From: Leptasterias polaris
Lineage: Eukaryota; Echinodermata; Asteroidea; Forcipulatida; Asteriidae
DNA length: 64,000 nt
Direction of reading: 5' to 3'
Assembly: GCA_037783415.1 (NCBI GenBank)
Contig: JAZGTN010000094.1
Span: 2,666,001-2,730,000 of the forward strand
Position numbers and translations under genes: made by a program. Of this stretch, positions 12,178-23,366 are shown piece after piece (position 1 is the stretch's first letter; the number at the start of each line of letters is the position of its first letter). The notes below the pieces were generated by a model that saw only the letters and a list, made by a program, of their open reading frames with translations, was not told the origin of the DNA and did no database searches.

Positions 12178-12502
12178 GCATGGGTGCACCATGCACATAG
12201 GTGCACCATGCACATGGGTGCACCATGCACATGGGTGCACCATGCACATGGGTGCACCATGCACATGGGTGCACCATGCACATGGGTGCACCATGCACAT
12301 GGGTGCACCATGCACATGGGTGCACCATGCACATGGGTGCACCATGCACATGGGTGCACCATGCACATGGGTGCACCATGCACATGGGTGCACCATGCAC
12401 ATGGGTGCACCATGCACATGGGTGCACCATGCACATGGGTGCACCATGCACATGGGTGCACCATGCACATGGGTGCACCATGCACATGGGTGCACCATGC
12501 AC
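12178..12502. repeat. 17-bp minisatellite, about 19 near-identical units
   Basis: The unit GGGTGCACCATGCACAT repeats at an exact 17-bp period. The only clear deviation I saw is in the first copies (ATAGGTGCACC). Each unit contains the palindrome GGTGCACC. Because 17 is not a multiple of 3 and the unit makes no stop in any phase, long ORFs run through it on both strands with a 17-residue period. These are arithmetic by-products, not genes. Confidence 0.97.
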
Positions 12503-12654
12503 TGATACAATGCGGTCATTTTGTATGCTTATAATAAGAATGTGACTTTGCAACGACAACGGCTGACAATGTGAGTGAATTCTACTAATCTGATTGTATT
12601 TTATACATACAATTTTAGTTATACCTTTTAAGTTTTTTAACATTAATTTATTAC

Positions 12655-12793
12655 CTTAGCGTGGAGACTTGAGATACGGCAAACCTTAATGCAGCCCAAC
12701 AGTCGTCGGTATTCAAAAACGGCGCCCAGGTGAAGTAGTTCCAGCTCTCTGTTTGGTATTCGCAATAGTCATGCGCCACATTCAAAAGTAGTT
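12655..12793 (-). other. Candidate 139-nt coding exon, minus strand
   Basis: Minus strand: acceptor CATAACTTTACAG, 139 nt with one frame open throughout (the other two have early stops), donor AAG|GTAATA. The open frame encodes 45 residues including HDYCEYQTESWNYFTWAPF and NTDDCWAALRF, a composition that looks like real protein (aromatic, cysteine, few low-complexity residues). It enters in phase 1 and leaves in phase 2. I do not recognise the protein. It is the most protein-like of the unassigned minus-strand exon candidates. Confidence 0.4.
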
Positions 12794-13281
12794 CTGTAAA
12801 GTTATGAAAATATAATTTAGGGAATTTTAACTTTCAATGTACATTTACCAAATCAGTAAGTTTTGTGGCTGTGACCCTTCCTAAAATTTGTGAATAATTA
12901 ATCTTGCAGTTAAAACTATATAGCAACTTGCCCACGGAGAGCAGAAATATCCGAACTCGATATTATTACGATTTCAAAAAATTTCATTATTTTAATTCAA
13001 AGTGAAATGAAAGTAAGCAATATTATTATACAGTAATATATTTCTCCCAAACAAGGTATAATACTTTGCATTCAGCGTAAAACGGGGTATATTTATCACT
13101 TGAGATTTCGGGTTGTAATAAGTCTAACCCGTGATCATTCTATGATCAGGGTACAAATGAGTTCTTGGCCAATACAACTCTGTTATACCCCATATCGCAA
13201 TCGGGGGATATTATGGGCACAGTTCGTGACATCTGTGTGTTTTTCTGGTTGAGGAGATCAAGGAGTGATGCAATGCCGTAC

Positions 13282-13305
13282 CTTGAGGATTTGGGCGGAT
13301 GCTGC
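13282..13305 (-). other. Candidate 24-nt microexon, minus strand
   Basis: An acceptor-like CCGTCTACCGTCTACAG is followed by 24 nt and donor AAG|GTACGG. The length keeps the frame, and phase 1 could feed the exon at 12655-12793. The segment is too short to judge alone. Confidence 0.18.
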
Positions 13306-13843
13306 CTGTAGACGGTAGACGGATATGTGCAGGGGAGTATTAAGAACCATAGGGACACTCGAAGGCTGCTAAAACAAGTGCTTGAGAATGAGGTGTAAGG
13401 TGTCGTCCTATGGCTGTAGTCTCTTGACATTTTACTCAATGTTCAGACTTAAGACTGTAACTCTCTCTAAACCAAGGACGAAGCTCTGACTTCGCCGAGA
13501 TTTTCCTTTAAAGGGATTTCATCACTCGATTTGGGTAGAGTATAAACGCATTTCCTCCGTCATGTTTTCAACAAAAAGTCCAGGGAAAATGTCATCAAAT
13601 TTGATTGTAAAGTTCCAGTGAAAACAACGAAAAACATTTGATCGTGCACTACGTGCACTACGTGCACTACGTGTTTATTTCGGTCGCTGCAATCGTAACA
13701 CTGTGTGAGGATGGGGTCTTCAAATGCTATTCTTGACTTTTTTTACAATGTTTCAGACGGACTACTTCTCTTGAAGATTGGTGCCTTCAAGATGGAAACT
13801 AATCGTGTCCCTCCGAAAATTACAATTAATCCAGCAATTTGTC

Positions 13844-14233
13844 TTTAAAAGCAAGGTATGCTTTTGGTAATTACTGTACAAATTAATGCCCATAAAACTT
13901 ACTTGGTAAGGAGCACTAAAGAGCTGTTGATTATAATTATATAAAGCATTGTGAGAAACGTCTCCCTTTGAAGTTTTAGAGACAGGGGGTAATTTTCACC
14001 CCAAACAATTTGAATCTGAGAAAGGCTTCAGGCATGAAGCCTTTCTCAGGCATCTGAAAGCACACAATGCTATGCAAAAAGGGTGGTTTTTTCTTTCATT
14101 ATTTTCTTGCAACTTCGATGACCAATCGAGCTCAAATTTTCACGGTTAGGTTTGTTATTTTATGCATATGTTGGGATACACCAAGTGAGGATACTGTCTT
14201 TGACAATTACAAAAGTATAACCTGCCTTTAAAG
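13844..14233. mobile_element. TIR element of the TTAAAGGCA family, copy 1
   Basis: Ends are TTTAAAAGCAAGG and, inverted, CCTTTAAAGGCAGG. Inside are family landmarks shared with the copy at 54693-55057: ATTGTGAGAAACG, CATCTGAAAGCACACAA, TTATGCATATGTTGGGATAC and TTTGACAATTAC. The centre, about 14019-14050, is a perfect hairpin (CTGAGAAAGGCTTCA, 3-nt loop, complement). No transposase; it is a non-autonomous MITE-like element. Confidence 0.8.
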
Positions 14234-15897
14234 GATTTGTGTACGGTGCATTGTTAGAGATGATGGGTTGTTTATAGATTTTCAATCCAATAGCAAAGTT
14301 GTGCCAGAGACGGGAAAATATTTCCCTCGGAAATGCTGCCATTATTCGAGAAGTCAAAAACAAATCCACATTATTCGGTCTCTGGTCTCTTGTTTCATTT
14401 TTCTAAATCGACTCATTCAAGTATCATCAAATAACACGAACGTGCACAATATTCCTAATAAAACACAAATATTTGTTGGATATTTTTCTGGCCCATCTTA
14501 TTTGGTGTTCATTGAAAACCTGCAGGGAACTGGAATGATCAACTTGCTCTTCAAAAAATACAATGATGTATCGTACCTCTGAATGTGGTCGATATTGATT
14601 GATTTGTCCAGTAAGTATCAGCAACGTTGCGGATGAAAAACATCCTGACGAGCAAAATATGGAACTGGACACTCGCGATTTTAATGTTCAGAGATAAAGT
14701 AAAACGAACAACAGATTCACCAGTTTGCGTATAGGACAAACAATTTAAACAAGATGGCGGCAACAAAACACAAAACTAATGGCGATACCAGTTTGTCCCC
14801 TGCATAATATAACACCAACGTGATGAAAAACAAATTTCAAAAGTGCTGCAAGATACACTAAGGAAGATGTAAACATAACAATTGCGAGCACTATATTGGA
14901 GGGAAGGCTGTTCCGTTGGGAGAAATTGACACAGCCCTGGCTGTGTCAAGACGCAAACAGAAACCCGTTGTTTACTCGTCTTGATGTGGATCCAATCCGG
15001 GGTTTGATTCCAGTGTATCTGTGGGGACCGGCATCAAACACGGCGAGGAGTGGTGCCCAGACTGTAAGGGAACACCACCCCTGTGGGTTGGATGAGGAAT
15101 TACCAAACTCCGGACCTGTCTCCTGTGACGTCAAGGTGTCATGTCTATCGTTCAAAATGATGTCGCCGAGGACTAAAGGGCTTTATTCAGCCAGGGACTA
15201 TATTTGCTGGGCCGTGATTCGGGGGGGGAAGAAGAAAACAAAAAAGGAAGGCGAGATACCAGTGCAAACAAAGTGAAGTGAGCACGAAGCTGAATAATCA
15301 CGGCGACGAAGGCAAAGCCCTTTCTCTTTGATCAGAATGTAAGTCAGTCGATGATGTGAGATGGTTTCACATTGCCTGACTCGGGCTTTATCGTAGAGGA
15401 AGAGTTCTTATGAGGTAGGCAGTGATGGGGCAGCTGTTCTTAATGTGTACCGTACACAATCCTGAACATCTCGTTTACGATAGCCACCAATCTTACTGAT
15501 ACATTTCTGGTTCCGTAATCTCACTACACAATAATTCTGTTCTATCAAATGGAATAACATAGATTGGTCTATCGAGGGGAATGAAGTTAATCACTTCCCA
15601 TCGCGAATGTGAGGCACTTCCCTTCCCCCCCCCCCCCCCAAGAGAATTTCATTCGTGACCATTCTGATCAAAATGTGCCATTTCTCTTTTGCGGGAGGCG
15701 GTTTAGCGTATTATGTTGGTCAGTGTCAATAGGCCTTCCCCTTTGTTCCCTTTACCCCTTCCCTTCCGACGTGTTTTTCAACTCACGGGTCATCAACACA
15801 AGAGTATCTCGACAAAAGCTCCCCCTCTCCCGCCGAAATGTACGGTCCTTTATCTCCAAATCCCTTTTGAACAATATTTAGGCCTGACTTGTTTTCC
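14234..15897. other. Intergenic sequence with a 24-bp palindrome
   Basis: No gene recognised. The open frame at 14896-15276 (+, 126 residues) has no conserved motif. Positions 14926-14949 form a near-perfect palindrome, TTGACACAGCC, CT spacer, GGCTGTGTCAA. A poly-C run lies at about 15627-15640. Confidence 0.4.
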
Positions 15898-15945
15898 TAC
15901 ACTCTAAAAACTCCCCAGTCAGAATTGACCCGATTCCGGGCCCCC
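15898..15945 (+). mobile_element. Left remnant of a CACTCTAAAAA-type element split by later insertions
   Basis: Begins CACTCTAAAAACTCCCC and contains GAATTGACCCGATTCCGG. Related CAGGTCAGTGTGACCCGAAA and TGACCCATTTCC sequence appears only after the large element, at 20101-20290, as expected if one older element was split by the later cluster. Confidence 0.45.
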
Positions 15946-16100
15946 ATAGATGGATTGCAATACGCGTCATTGACCGCCATCTTTGATGTAACAATGGAAA
16001 AGTGCACGCGCAACGCACGACTCTCAGCCAATGATAGCTCTTCACGCGTGCACAATTCATCAAAGATGGCGGCCAATGACGTCTATTGCAATCCATCTAT
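15946..16100. mobile_element. 155-bp foldback MITE
   Basis: Long imperfect terminal inverted repeats: ATAGATGGATTGCAAT followed by GTCATTGACCGCCATCTTTGATG on the left, and the complement CATCAAAGATGGCGGCC followed by ATTGCAATCCATCTAT on the right. The two arms make up more than half of the element. No coding capacity. Confidence 0.8.
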
Positions 16101-16109
16101 AGACCTTAT

Positions 16110-16335
16110 GGCCGTTTACGAAACGGAGGCTCAGGCTCAGGCTTAGGCTTCATACGAATTAGAGGCTCCGGCTTGGGCTTTGTGTTTGAGGCTTCGGAAT
16201 TCGGCCCAAAGCGGAGCCTATGACGAAGCCTGACGAAGCCTCGGTAAGGGGTGGATTCGCAAAGGCTTCAATATGGCCGACGTTTCTGAAGCCTAAGCCT
16301 AAGCCTGAGCCTGAGCCTCCGTTTCGTAAACGGCC
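16110..16335. mobile_element. 226-bp foldback MITE with GGCTCAGGCTTAGGCTT arms and TAT target duplication
   Basis: Starts GGCCGTTTACGAAACGG and ends with its inverse. The arms continue through GAGGCTCAGGCTCAGGCTTAGGCTTC, a short internal tandem repeat. TAT flanks both ends (16107-16109 and 16336-16338), consistent with a 2-3 bp target duplication. Confidence 0.82.
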
Positions 16336-16492
16336 TATGCATTGACGTCACCAAGCCGCCATCTTAGAGGTAAACTGATGATGAAACAGGACTGGCCAAT
16401 GAACATCTTCCTTTTGACCTCTAGGCGAGGGCGCCCTACTCAAATGACGTCATGTGCATAATAGTCAAGGCGAGGGGTGAAAAAATTGCTCA

Positions 16493-16790
16493 GATTGTGA
16501 TAAAAGCATGAAACTTTGCACAAATGTTCAACACAACATTCTTAACATTTTCAGGGGTGGAGCCAATGTGTAATGTATATAGCATAGCAACGGTTGCTAG
16601 GTTACATATTTTCCTTAGCAACAAGCACAAAAGATGCCTGCAGATTGTGCTAAAAGCATGAAACTGCAAAAATGTTCAACACAATATTCTCGACAAGTTC
16701 AGGGGTGGAGCCAATGTGAAATGTATATAGCATAGCAACGGTTGCTAGGTTACATATTTTCCTTAGCAACTAGAACAAAATATGTCTGCA
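16493..16790 (+). repeat. 150-bp subterminal direct repeat inside the TIR element
   Basis: Two tandem units start at 16493 and 16643 with GATTGTG(A/C)TAAAAGCATG. Both contain CAGGGGTGGAGCCAATGTG and AGCAACGGTTGCTAGGTTAC. A more diverged partial third unit follows near 16860-16950. Confidence 0.85.
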
Positions 16791-17086
16791 AACCAATTTT
16801 CCTTATCAATTGCAACATATTTTATTATTTTTAACTTTACCCGTCTTATTAGCATCATTCTGGAGCAATTGTCAACTGCAAGAGGCTTACAATAGTTGGC
16901 TAGGCAACATTTTTCCTTAGCAACCATCATTATTAGGATGTCTGCATACACATTTTTTATAACAATCTTAATGGATTTTAATATCAAAAAATTCATTCCT
17001 TATTATGTACACAACTCTGGAGCATATGTTCACTGCAGATTGCCACAGTCTGTCCTCCCCAGTTCCAGAACAGTCAGTTTATCACT

Positions 17087-19330
17087 GCAGCGGCAGACAA
17101 TATAGGCCACAATCCAAGCTCAGACCTCCACCGGTTCATTTCACGGAACAAGGGTTTGTCCTTCTTCCAGAATGTTACCAACGAGAGTAACACGAGTGAT
17201 GACACCGATCGCGGTTTCACCCATTCAATAGCAACTTTGTGAAGGGGCAAAGAATGGTGACTTGCACATCGCTTAAGACTACAGGTCTGCCATCAAATGA
17301 TGTCTATGGTCCACTCATTGCTGGTAAACCCGATATCTTCCCTCGACACTCTATAGGTAAATAAATGGAGAAAGAATATGACTGGCTGAGTCATGTTGAG
17401 AATCTGCATGCAGATGAAATATCCCCTGATTCTAACATTTCTTGGGCAGCATGCTACGCCAGTCTAATAGCAGAATCTGACGTCTTACCATCCATCATTG
17501 CCATGCTGCCCCTTTTGCTGAGGAGGCCAGCACCCCATCGATGTTGCGTCACTCCTTTGAAGTTAATATTCAGGCAGCTGTGCAACATCCCTGGCCAGAT
17601 TCCTGTGATAACTACAATGGTCTATGGATAGGATGTATGGTGAGGGTAAGTTTGTCATACTTCTTGGGGGACTTCACATAGAGATGACCTGCAACAAAGT
17701 CTTGGGTCACTGGTTGGAAGGTAGTGGTTGGGTGGAAGTTCACCAAGAGGCAGAACTTGCCACATTGTGGAATCGTTCCTGAAGGCATCCCATGTCACCC
17801 GTACCAGACATGCCCACCAAGTTACTGCATAATGTGCATTATACATTCTCCTGAAAAGGGCACATGATGTGTGTCTAACCAACCCACAAGATCCTCCAGA
17901 CAGTTTCAGCCTTTGGTGCACCTGGCAGAAATGAAGCACCACAGTTCATGTACAGGTACAGATATCTTGGACTACAACTGCTTGGTATTTGTGCGTTCAT
18001 TGCGTGCAGGTCACTTTGAATTGTTTGTAGATAGTCTAAACCACACCCATTACACCTGTTGGATGTCAGTTCATGTGAGGGATAATGTGTAGCCTTGATA
18101 GAACATATCCTGATGTTGCCCGGGAATTCCAAAGTGGCAAGTTCGTTATGAGCAAACTGCCGCCCCCAGAAGCTATTTGCTAAACAGGTGACAGCACTAC
18201 CTGCAAATGTAATCGAGGGCATGGGGAGCCCATTTGAGGAAGAAGCCAGAACTTTCTAGGGCTGCAGTCAAAGGACATAATGGACCTGTCGACCAGTAGT
18301 CAAACAGTGTGCCTCACCACTATACATTAATGCTCATCAGATGCAACGCTTGTGGACGAGCGCCTCAGGGCAAACATAAAGCCAATAACAGCCACCATAA
18401 CCAGGAACAAGAAAGCAATCTGTTCAACGAACAAGCAAATGGGTCATCAAATAAAGCAGGGGCACACTTCAGGTCAATCTTCTCAAAAGTGAATCTTCTC
18501 TCTTCGCAAGGCTGTATGTTGCATGTCAGACAAGAGACGATGACTTTGACATTTTTTTCAGCCACGAAAATCATCCATTTCCACCATCTCTCTCTTCATA
18601 TGGGCAGTTACGCTTGCCAGGAAAGAAGTCCGATCTCATAGATTGTCTCGAAAGACATGTAGAGTCTTCAAGTGATGTAAGGCCAGACACAGATGTGAGC
18701 ATCAATGATGGTGCTGTACTCGTGAACATTCTTCGACCTGGAGGATGTAAGACATTTGGCGAGTACGCAGCAAAGGTGTTTGTTCCATATATCAAAAGAG
18801 AGCAAAATCAGGCTCTATGGGTAGATATTGTCTGGGATCAATACTTCGACGACAGTCTAAAGGCACTGACCAGAGAAAAGCGTGCTACTGGTCTTAGACA
18901 ACGGAGACGTGTGGGGATTAGGGAACACATGATGAGTTCATTAGAGCCTTCTCTGAGCTGCACGATCAGAGCAAGGTAGAGACAGAAGCTTCTCTATAAT
19001 ATTTCACTATCCTTCTCTAAGTAAGGAAGCTTCTATATCACACGCAAAGGGCGTCAGATGTCAATCCTTCCTCCCACCAAGGCCGCCCTACAACAACATA
19101 TCAGGAGGGCAGTATTGCAAGGTGGCCACTACTGGGGGTGTACTACTATGGCATATCACGAATTACCCTCTCCTGTTCAGTGGGGATGGACTTGCCTTGT
19201 GGAAGCCCCTGTGGACATAATCTGCAAGAAGCCAGTGCATCCTGCCCAGAGCTGCTGAAGTGTGCATGCAGGAGCAGGTGTAGAGACTGCAAATGTGTAC
19301 GGGCGCATAATGCAATGCCCTTTTTACTGC
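17087..19330 (+). pseudogene. Frameshifted, internally deleted relic of a large repeat-encoded protein with a cysteine-rich tail
   Basis: Conserved blocks occur in order but in shifting frames: ADNIGHNPSS (17096-), SFHGT, ADEISPDSNISWAACYASL (about 17410), FAEEASTPSMLRHSFEV, GGLHIEMTCNKVLGHWLEG (about 17665), ESFLKASHVTRTRHAHQVTA (about 17770), FVRSLRAGHF...SVHVRDNV (about 17990-18090), TYPDVAREFQSGKFVMSK, HENHPFPPSLSSYGQLRLPG (about 18570), a block ending FDDSLKALTREKRATGLRQR (about 18900), PPTKAALQQHIRRAV (19070) and a tail LLKCACRSRCRDCKC (about 19250). I recall these blocks from a very abundant, functionally unassigned protein family in cnidarian, mollusc and echinoderm genomes. In intact members several hundred residues lie between the last-but-two and PPTKAALQQ blocks; here they are about 50 codons apart, so the core is deleted. 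Frameshifts and stops make it nonfunctional. Confidence 0.75.
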
Positions 19331-20100
19331 ACATGCAGAAGAGATTGTGACAACGTTTGAAGCTATGGAAATAAAGTTGATAACAAAGTTGGTACCCTGG
19401 ATGTAAAGCGTAACAACACTGTTTTGATTTAATGCATGGTACCATTGCTTTCAATATATTTCCATGAATGGGGTCTTATATTGATAATTGTACATGTTTA
19501 AGCTGAGTTAATGAGTTCAGTGAATCCTGTGTTCACAGGTAGTCTTCTGTGTGTACTCAGACGGTTGCTATGGTTGATAGGTTACTAAGCAACTAAATAT
19601 TTAATGTGTTGTTACTTTTTTATAACAATAACGATAACCTGTATTATTTACCCAAAACATTCCTCTTCAGTAGGCCATAAGGCAATGCGAAGTAGAATCA
19701 TAATTTTTACAAATAGAGGATAAATATATAAATAGGCAGCTGGTACTGTTTATCCGATACCTAGCAACAAAACAAATGCTATATTGTTTTGTGGTGACAC
19801 TAATTGTGTTATTTTGTTTTCTGATGACACTGATTGTCTTTAAAACATGTCTACTGATAGTTCTGATGTTCTGTAACATAGCACCAACCTTTCCGAATGT
19901 AGTAGATAGGTATAAACAACCGGTTTCTAGGGTAAATTTGTTACTTAGCAACCGTTGCTAAGGAACATGCTGTTTTCAATGGCTCCATCCTTAAAAATAT
20001 TCAGTATGGGTTGAAGAATAATTGTGCCAAGTCTCATGCTTTTATCACTTACTGAGCAATTCTAGCTGTATTTTTCACCCCTCGCCTACACTATAAGGTC

Positions 20101-20290
20101 TATTGTGCCTGACCCATTTCCAGGTCAGTGTGACCCGAAACTGTCAAACTGATGCAAAATGCGAGTCAAAAATCCACAATTTTCAACCAATTTCCGGTCA
20201 GCCTATACCGAGAAATGGGTCAAGCCCCTCGAGACACGGAATGCGGGTCAGTTCTGATTCGGTAGTTTCTCGAGTTCCTATAATTATACA
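20101..20290 (+). mobile_element. Right remnant of the split element
   Basis: Contains TGACCCATTTCCAGGTCAG and, downstream, GAAATGGGTCAAGC, an inverted pair, plus further GACCCG and GGGTCA motifs like those at 15898-15945. Interpreted as the other half of the element interrupted by the nested cluster. Boundaries are approximate. Confidence 0.4.
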
Positions 20291-22912
20291 CAAATACGAT
20301 CAGACTGAATCGGGTATATAAATAGGTAGAGCATATTATTTTTCTATTTCAGATTCACTGCATTGTTTGTGTTTGCAGAGGATGATAAAGGCTGAAATTT
20401 GAAGGGGAAAGGGGACAGTTGAATTGTAAAACATGATAGGAGAATCTGATATTTATAGATTGAGCTTCCTCAGCAAAGATCAAAATGTGATGCAAAAAGC
20501 GTGCCTATAAATAATGCATTTTAATAGTTGTTCGTAGATTTGATCTTTTGGATGTGCATGAATTGCTAACAGGGCTTTAGGTAAAAATGTATGGAAATGA
20601 ATGCACATAATACGGTACACAACTTCACTTTACTCGCATTCGCAATGATTCAATGTGAATTTGGAGACATTTCAGTTTTGTGCAATAACCAGTCTGATCA
20701 TAATTGATGGCCGGTCGTAAAATCCGACACCTCGTAAACAGCCAAACTTGTATTTATCTTTGTCTGTTCGCTCACCAGATTAAAATCTCCATTATACGCG
20801 TGAGTCACTGCCTTGTCATGTTCCCCCAATCGGCTCAAACGAGCGACCCTTTTCCCCAAGATAGCTATAAAAACCTAGCATGTTAATACCAAAAGATATT
20901 GCTAGCGAGACGATGATTATTTCCCGCCGTAAGATGGGTGTTTCAATCTAAGAAGTGCTGACAACCTCGTAAATCTCAGAGCTAAAGCAAGCTTGTGAGT
21001 ATTCTTGTTTGGGCGGGAAAGTGATATCCCTTGTCATCATGCTCATTCTCGATGAGATTCGGGATGTGCACTGACGTTACGTGACATCACGGTCGCTATT
21101 ATGAGGCTCATGTCTTTGGCGCAATTTTTTCCAATTAAGCAGAAAACTGAGTAATTCATCGTCAGGCAGTTGACAGATCGTTGAATGATTCACGGTTTAC
21201 TCGTCTCGCTTTAGGTTTCGCCCACTTTTGTTATCAAATGTTGCATAAATTATCACAGACTGAGTATAAAGAATCAACAGACAGTGAACGGGTGTGCTAC
21301 GGTAACTAAAAGCTATATTTGCGTCGAGGTTGAATAGTTTAACGACCAACAACCGAGACAGCTCTTGGTTGCGGCCGCAAAATCGTACCCGTAGAGGGGG
21401 TGTTCCAACCACTGAGTTGACGCTTTACCTCACCGACAGCACCTTGTGATTCGTGTAAGTCAGACTCTATAATAATAATAAGCAACTCTGTTTGCTTGGG
21501 TTCTGATGGTTCTGCTTTAGCCACAGTTTGAAGACGTGGGTTGGTTATGAATTTGATCTGGCCGTTTGCAGTGATGAAAATAAAGACCCCCTCAGCCACT
21601 ATTTGTCTTCAAGCCTTAATAACCATCACTTAGACCCATCAAAACTTATGAGATATGAGACCGTGCATGTGGAAGAAAATTGATATGTTTTGAGACACGT
21701 TGTAAACTAATTAGTCGACATCATCCAGCTTATAGAACCCCGAAACAACCCCTCCTCTCCGATCCGTAACACCCACGGACAGGACCCATCCGGAGCCTCT
21801 ATGGGGCCCCGGGAAAAAACTTCGTCTCCCCCATCCCCAGGATACAGGGCACAGGCTTCAGTGCTCTGATTTAATTCATTCGAATCGTTCCTTCGAACTG
21901 AGCCACTGACCACAACAAGCTTTGACTTTGCTCCCTTTTTCCTTTAAGCTCTATTTTTAGTTAAAATGTATGACCAAAGGCTAGCACAGGTAGAAATGGA
22001 TTTGAAGTCATGCTGCTCAAAAAATCCTGAGGTGTTTTCAGTCATTTACATCAATCACCGTGTGCCATGGAATATATATATATGTAGGCATGTATCCCCC
22101 TATATAAGGGGTCTTATCGTGTGAGATAGGGCTTTATAGCAGAGCGGAAGTTAAAACTATCGACCGTTCGAAGTTATTGCACTATATACAATTAGCTCTT
22201 TGCGGTTCCCAAAATTATGAGTGACACTAATGCAGTGTTTCTATCCCCACTATCACCAGCATCTCCCCTGTTTTGTTTTGACTGAGAGTAATTTACTAAG
22301 ACCAAATCGATACAAATATGTCATCAAACCCACTGCCGGATTGATATAATGCACTCGGTACAATGCACGACAGTTCGAGCCCGTGCCCATGTGGCGAGCT
22401 TATTACTTGGGCAGACAGCATTCGATAAATTCGCCCGGTTAACCGTGAGTCACGGAGCATTTACTATTAGAAGTCATGTCCTGGTGGCTCAGAAAGGCTC
22501 GATTTTTTTGCTTTTCCAGATTTTCCCTTGGACAGTCGTGACGAACGGCACAAGGGCAGATCAACTTCCGATGCTCTCGTTGTTTTACACGTCTCGTTAA
22601 CTCCTCCTCTCTTTCATTTTGCTCACGTCTTGCTCTTACCGTTCTTTCCTTTCCAGCCCTTTCCAGCCGACCGCCCATTCGGTAATAACCCACTTCGCCT
22701 TCTCGCAATCCCTGGGTTGTGCTACTTCATTAATTTATTCAAACTATACATGTAGGCCTCCCGTTCATGTTGGATACTAGCTTGCATACTGCCTTTAAAA
22801 ACGAAGGACAATGTAGTCAAACGGATGAAACACTACGGTCGTGGTCCTTATATGCAATACTTGTTGTGGTAATTTAAAGGTGCCGTAGCCTACAATTTTT
22901 GTTTCATTCATG

Positions 22913-22956
22913 GGGGTGGGTGGGTGGGTGGGGGGGGGGGGGGGGGGGGGGGGGGG
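22913..22956 (+). repeat. G-rich tract, (GGGT)n then a long poly-G run
   Basis: TGGGTGGGTGGG leads into an uninterrupted run of about 26 G. It is a strong candidate for quadruplex formation and for sequencing-length error. Confidence 0.9.
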
Positions 22957-23303
22957 TATGTGTAACATACAGTCATGTCTTGTTCCAATAACAAACAAAT
23001 GAACTGTGAGAAATTCATAAAAGTGGGCGATCACATTTTGTGAAAACAGCTTTTTATGTTTAATAGGGGATTTTGTACACATTCCTATTACCTGATTTAT
23101 CAAAAATATAAAAATAACAAATCGAAAAACTGAGTGCTCTGGAAGCAATTTTCTGGCACATTATAGAATACATTTTAGACGGAAAATAGTGAGCTTTCGA
23201 TTACAATATATAAGTTTACATATTATCCAACTATATGCGATATAGGAAACAATGGGATTCTATCTAAAAATTCAAGCAACCGAAACACCAAGAAAGATCT
23301 TAC

Positions 23304-23366
23304 CTATTATATGCGACGCCCCCATCGGTGAATCCTTCTTCCCGTCTGCCTGCGTTCACCCGACAC
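23304..23366 (-). other. Candidate 63-nt exon, minus strand
   Basis: Acceptor TATTTTATTTACAG, 63 nt, donor TAG|GTAAGATC. One frame is open throughout and gives CRVNAGRREEGFTDGGVAYN. Another reading is a 5' UTR exon holding a start codon, since ATGGGGGCGTC occurs near its 3' end. GC-rich relative to its surroundings. Not recognised. Confidence 0.35.

Larger units (their letters stand above)
16461..20094 (+). mobile_element. 3.6-kb TIR element carrying a decayed uncharacterised protein
   Basis: Left end: ATAGTCAAGGCGAGGGGTGA then ATTGCTCAG and TGATAAAAGCATGAAACTT. The right end, inverted, reads ATAGTGTAGGCGAGGGGTGA then ATTGCTCAG and TGATAAAAGCATGAGACTT, so the inverted repeat is at least 60 bp with a small indel. 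Both subterminal zones carry CTTAGCAACCGTTGCTA-like motifs. The interior holds the protein relic at 17087-19330. The TIRs point to a DNA-transposon-like mode of movement. I could not define a target duplication or name the superfamily. Confidence 0.72.

Noticed and set aside
12034..12643. Several ORFs of 104-200 residues on both strands with 17-residue repeats
   Set aside because: They are the automatic result of a 17-bp unit with no stop in any phase. No start context, domain or non-repeat conserved part supports a protein.
14896..15276. 126-residue plus-strand ORF
   Set aside because: No motif or splice context; its start sits beside a palindrome and the frame ends in a lysine-rich low-complexity tail.
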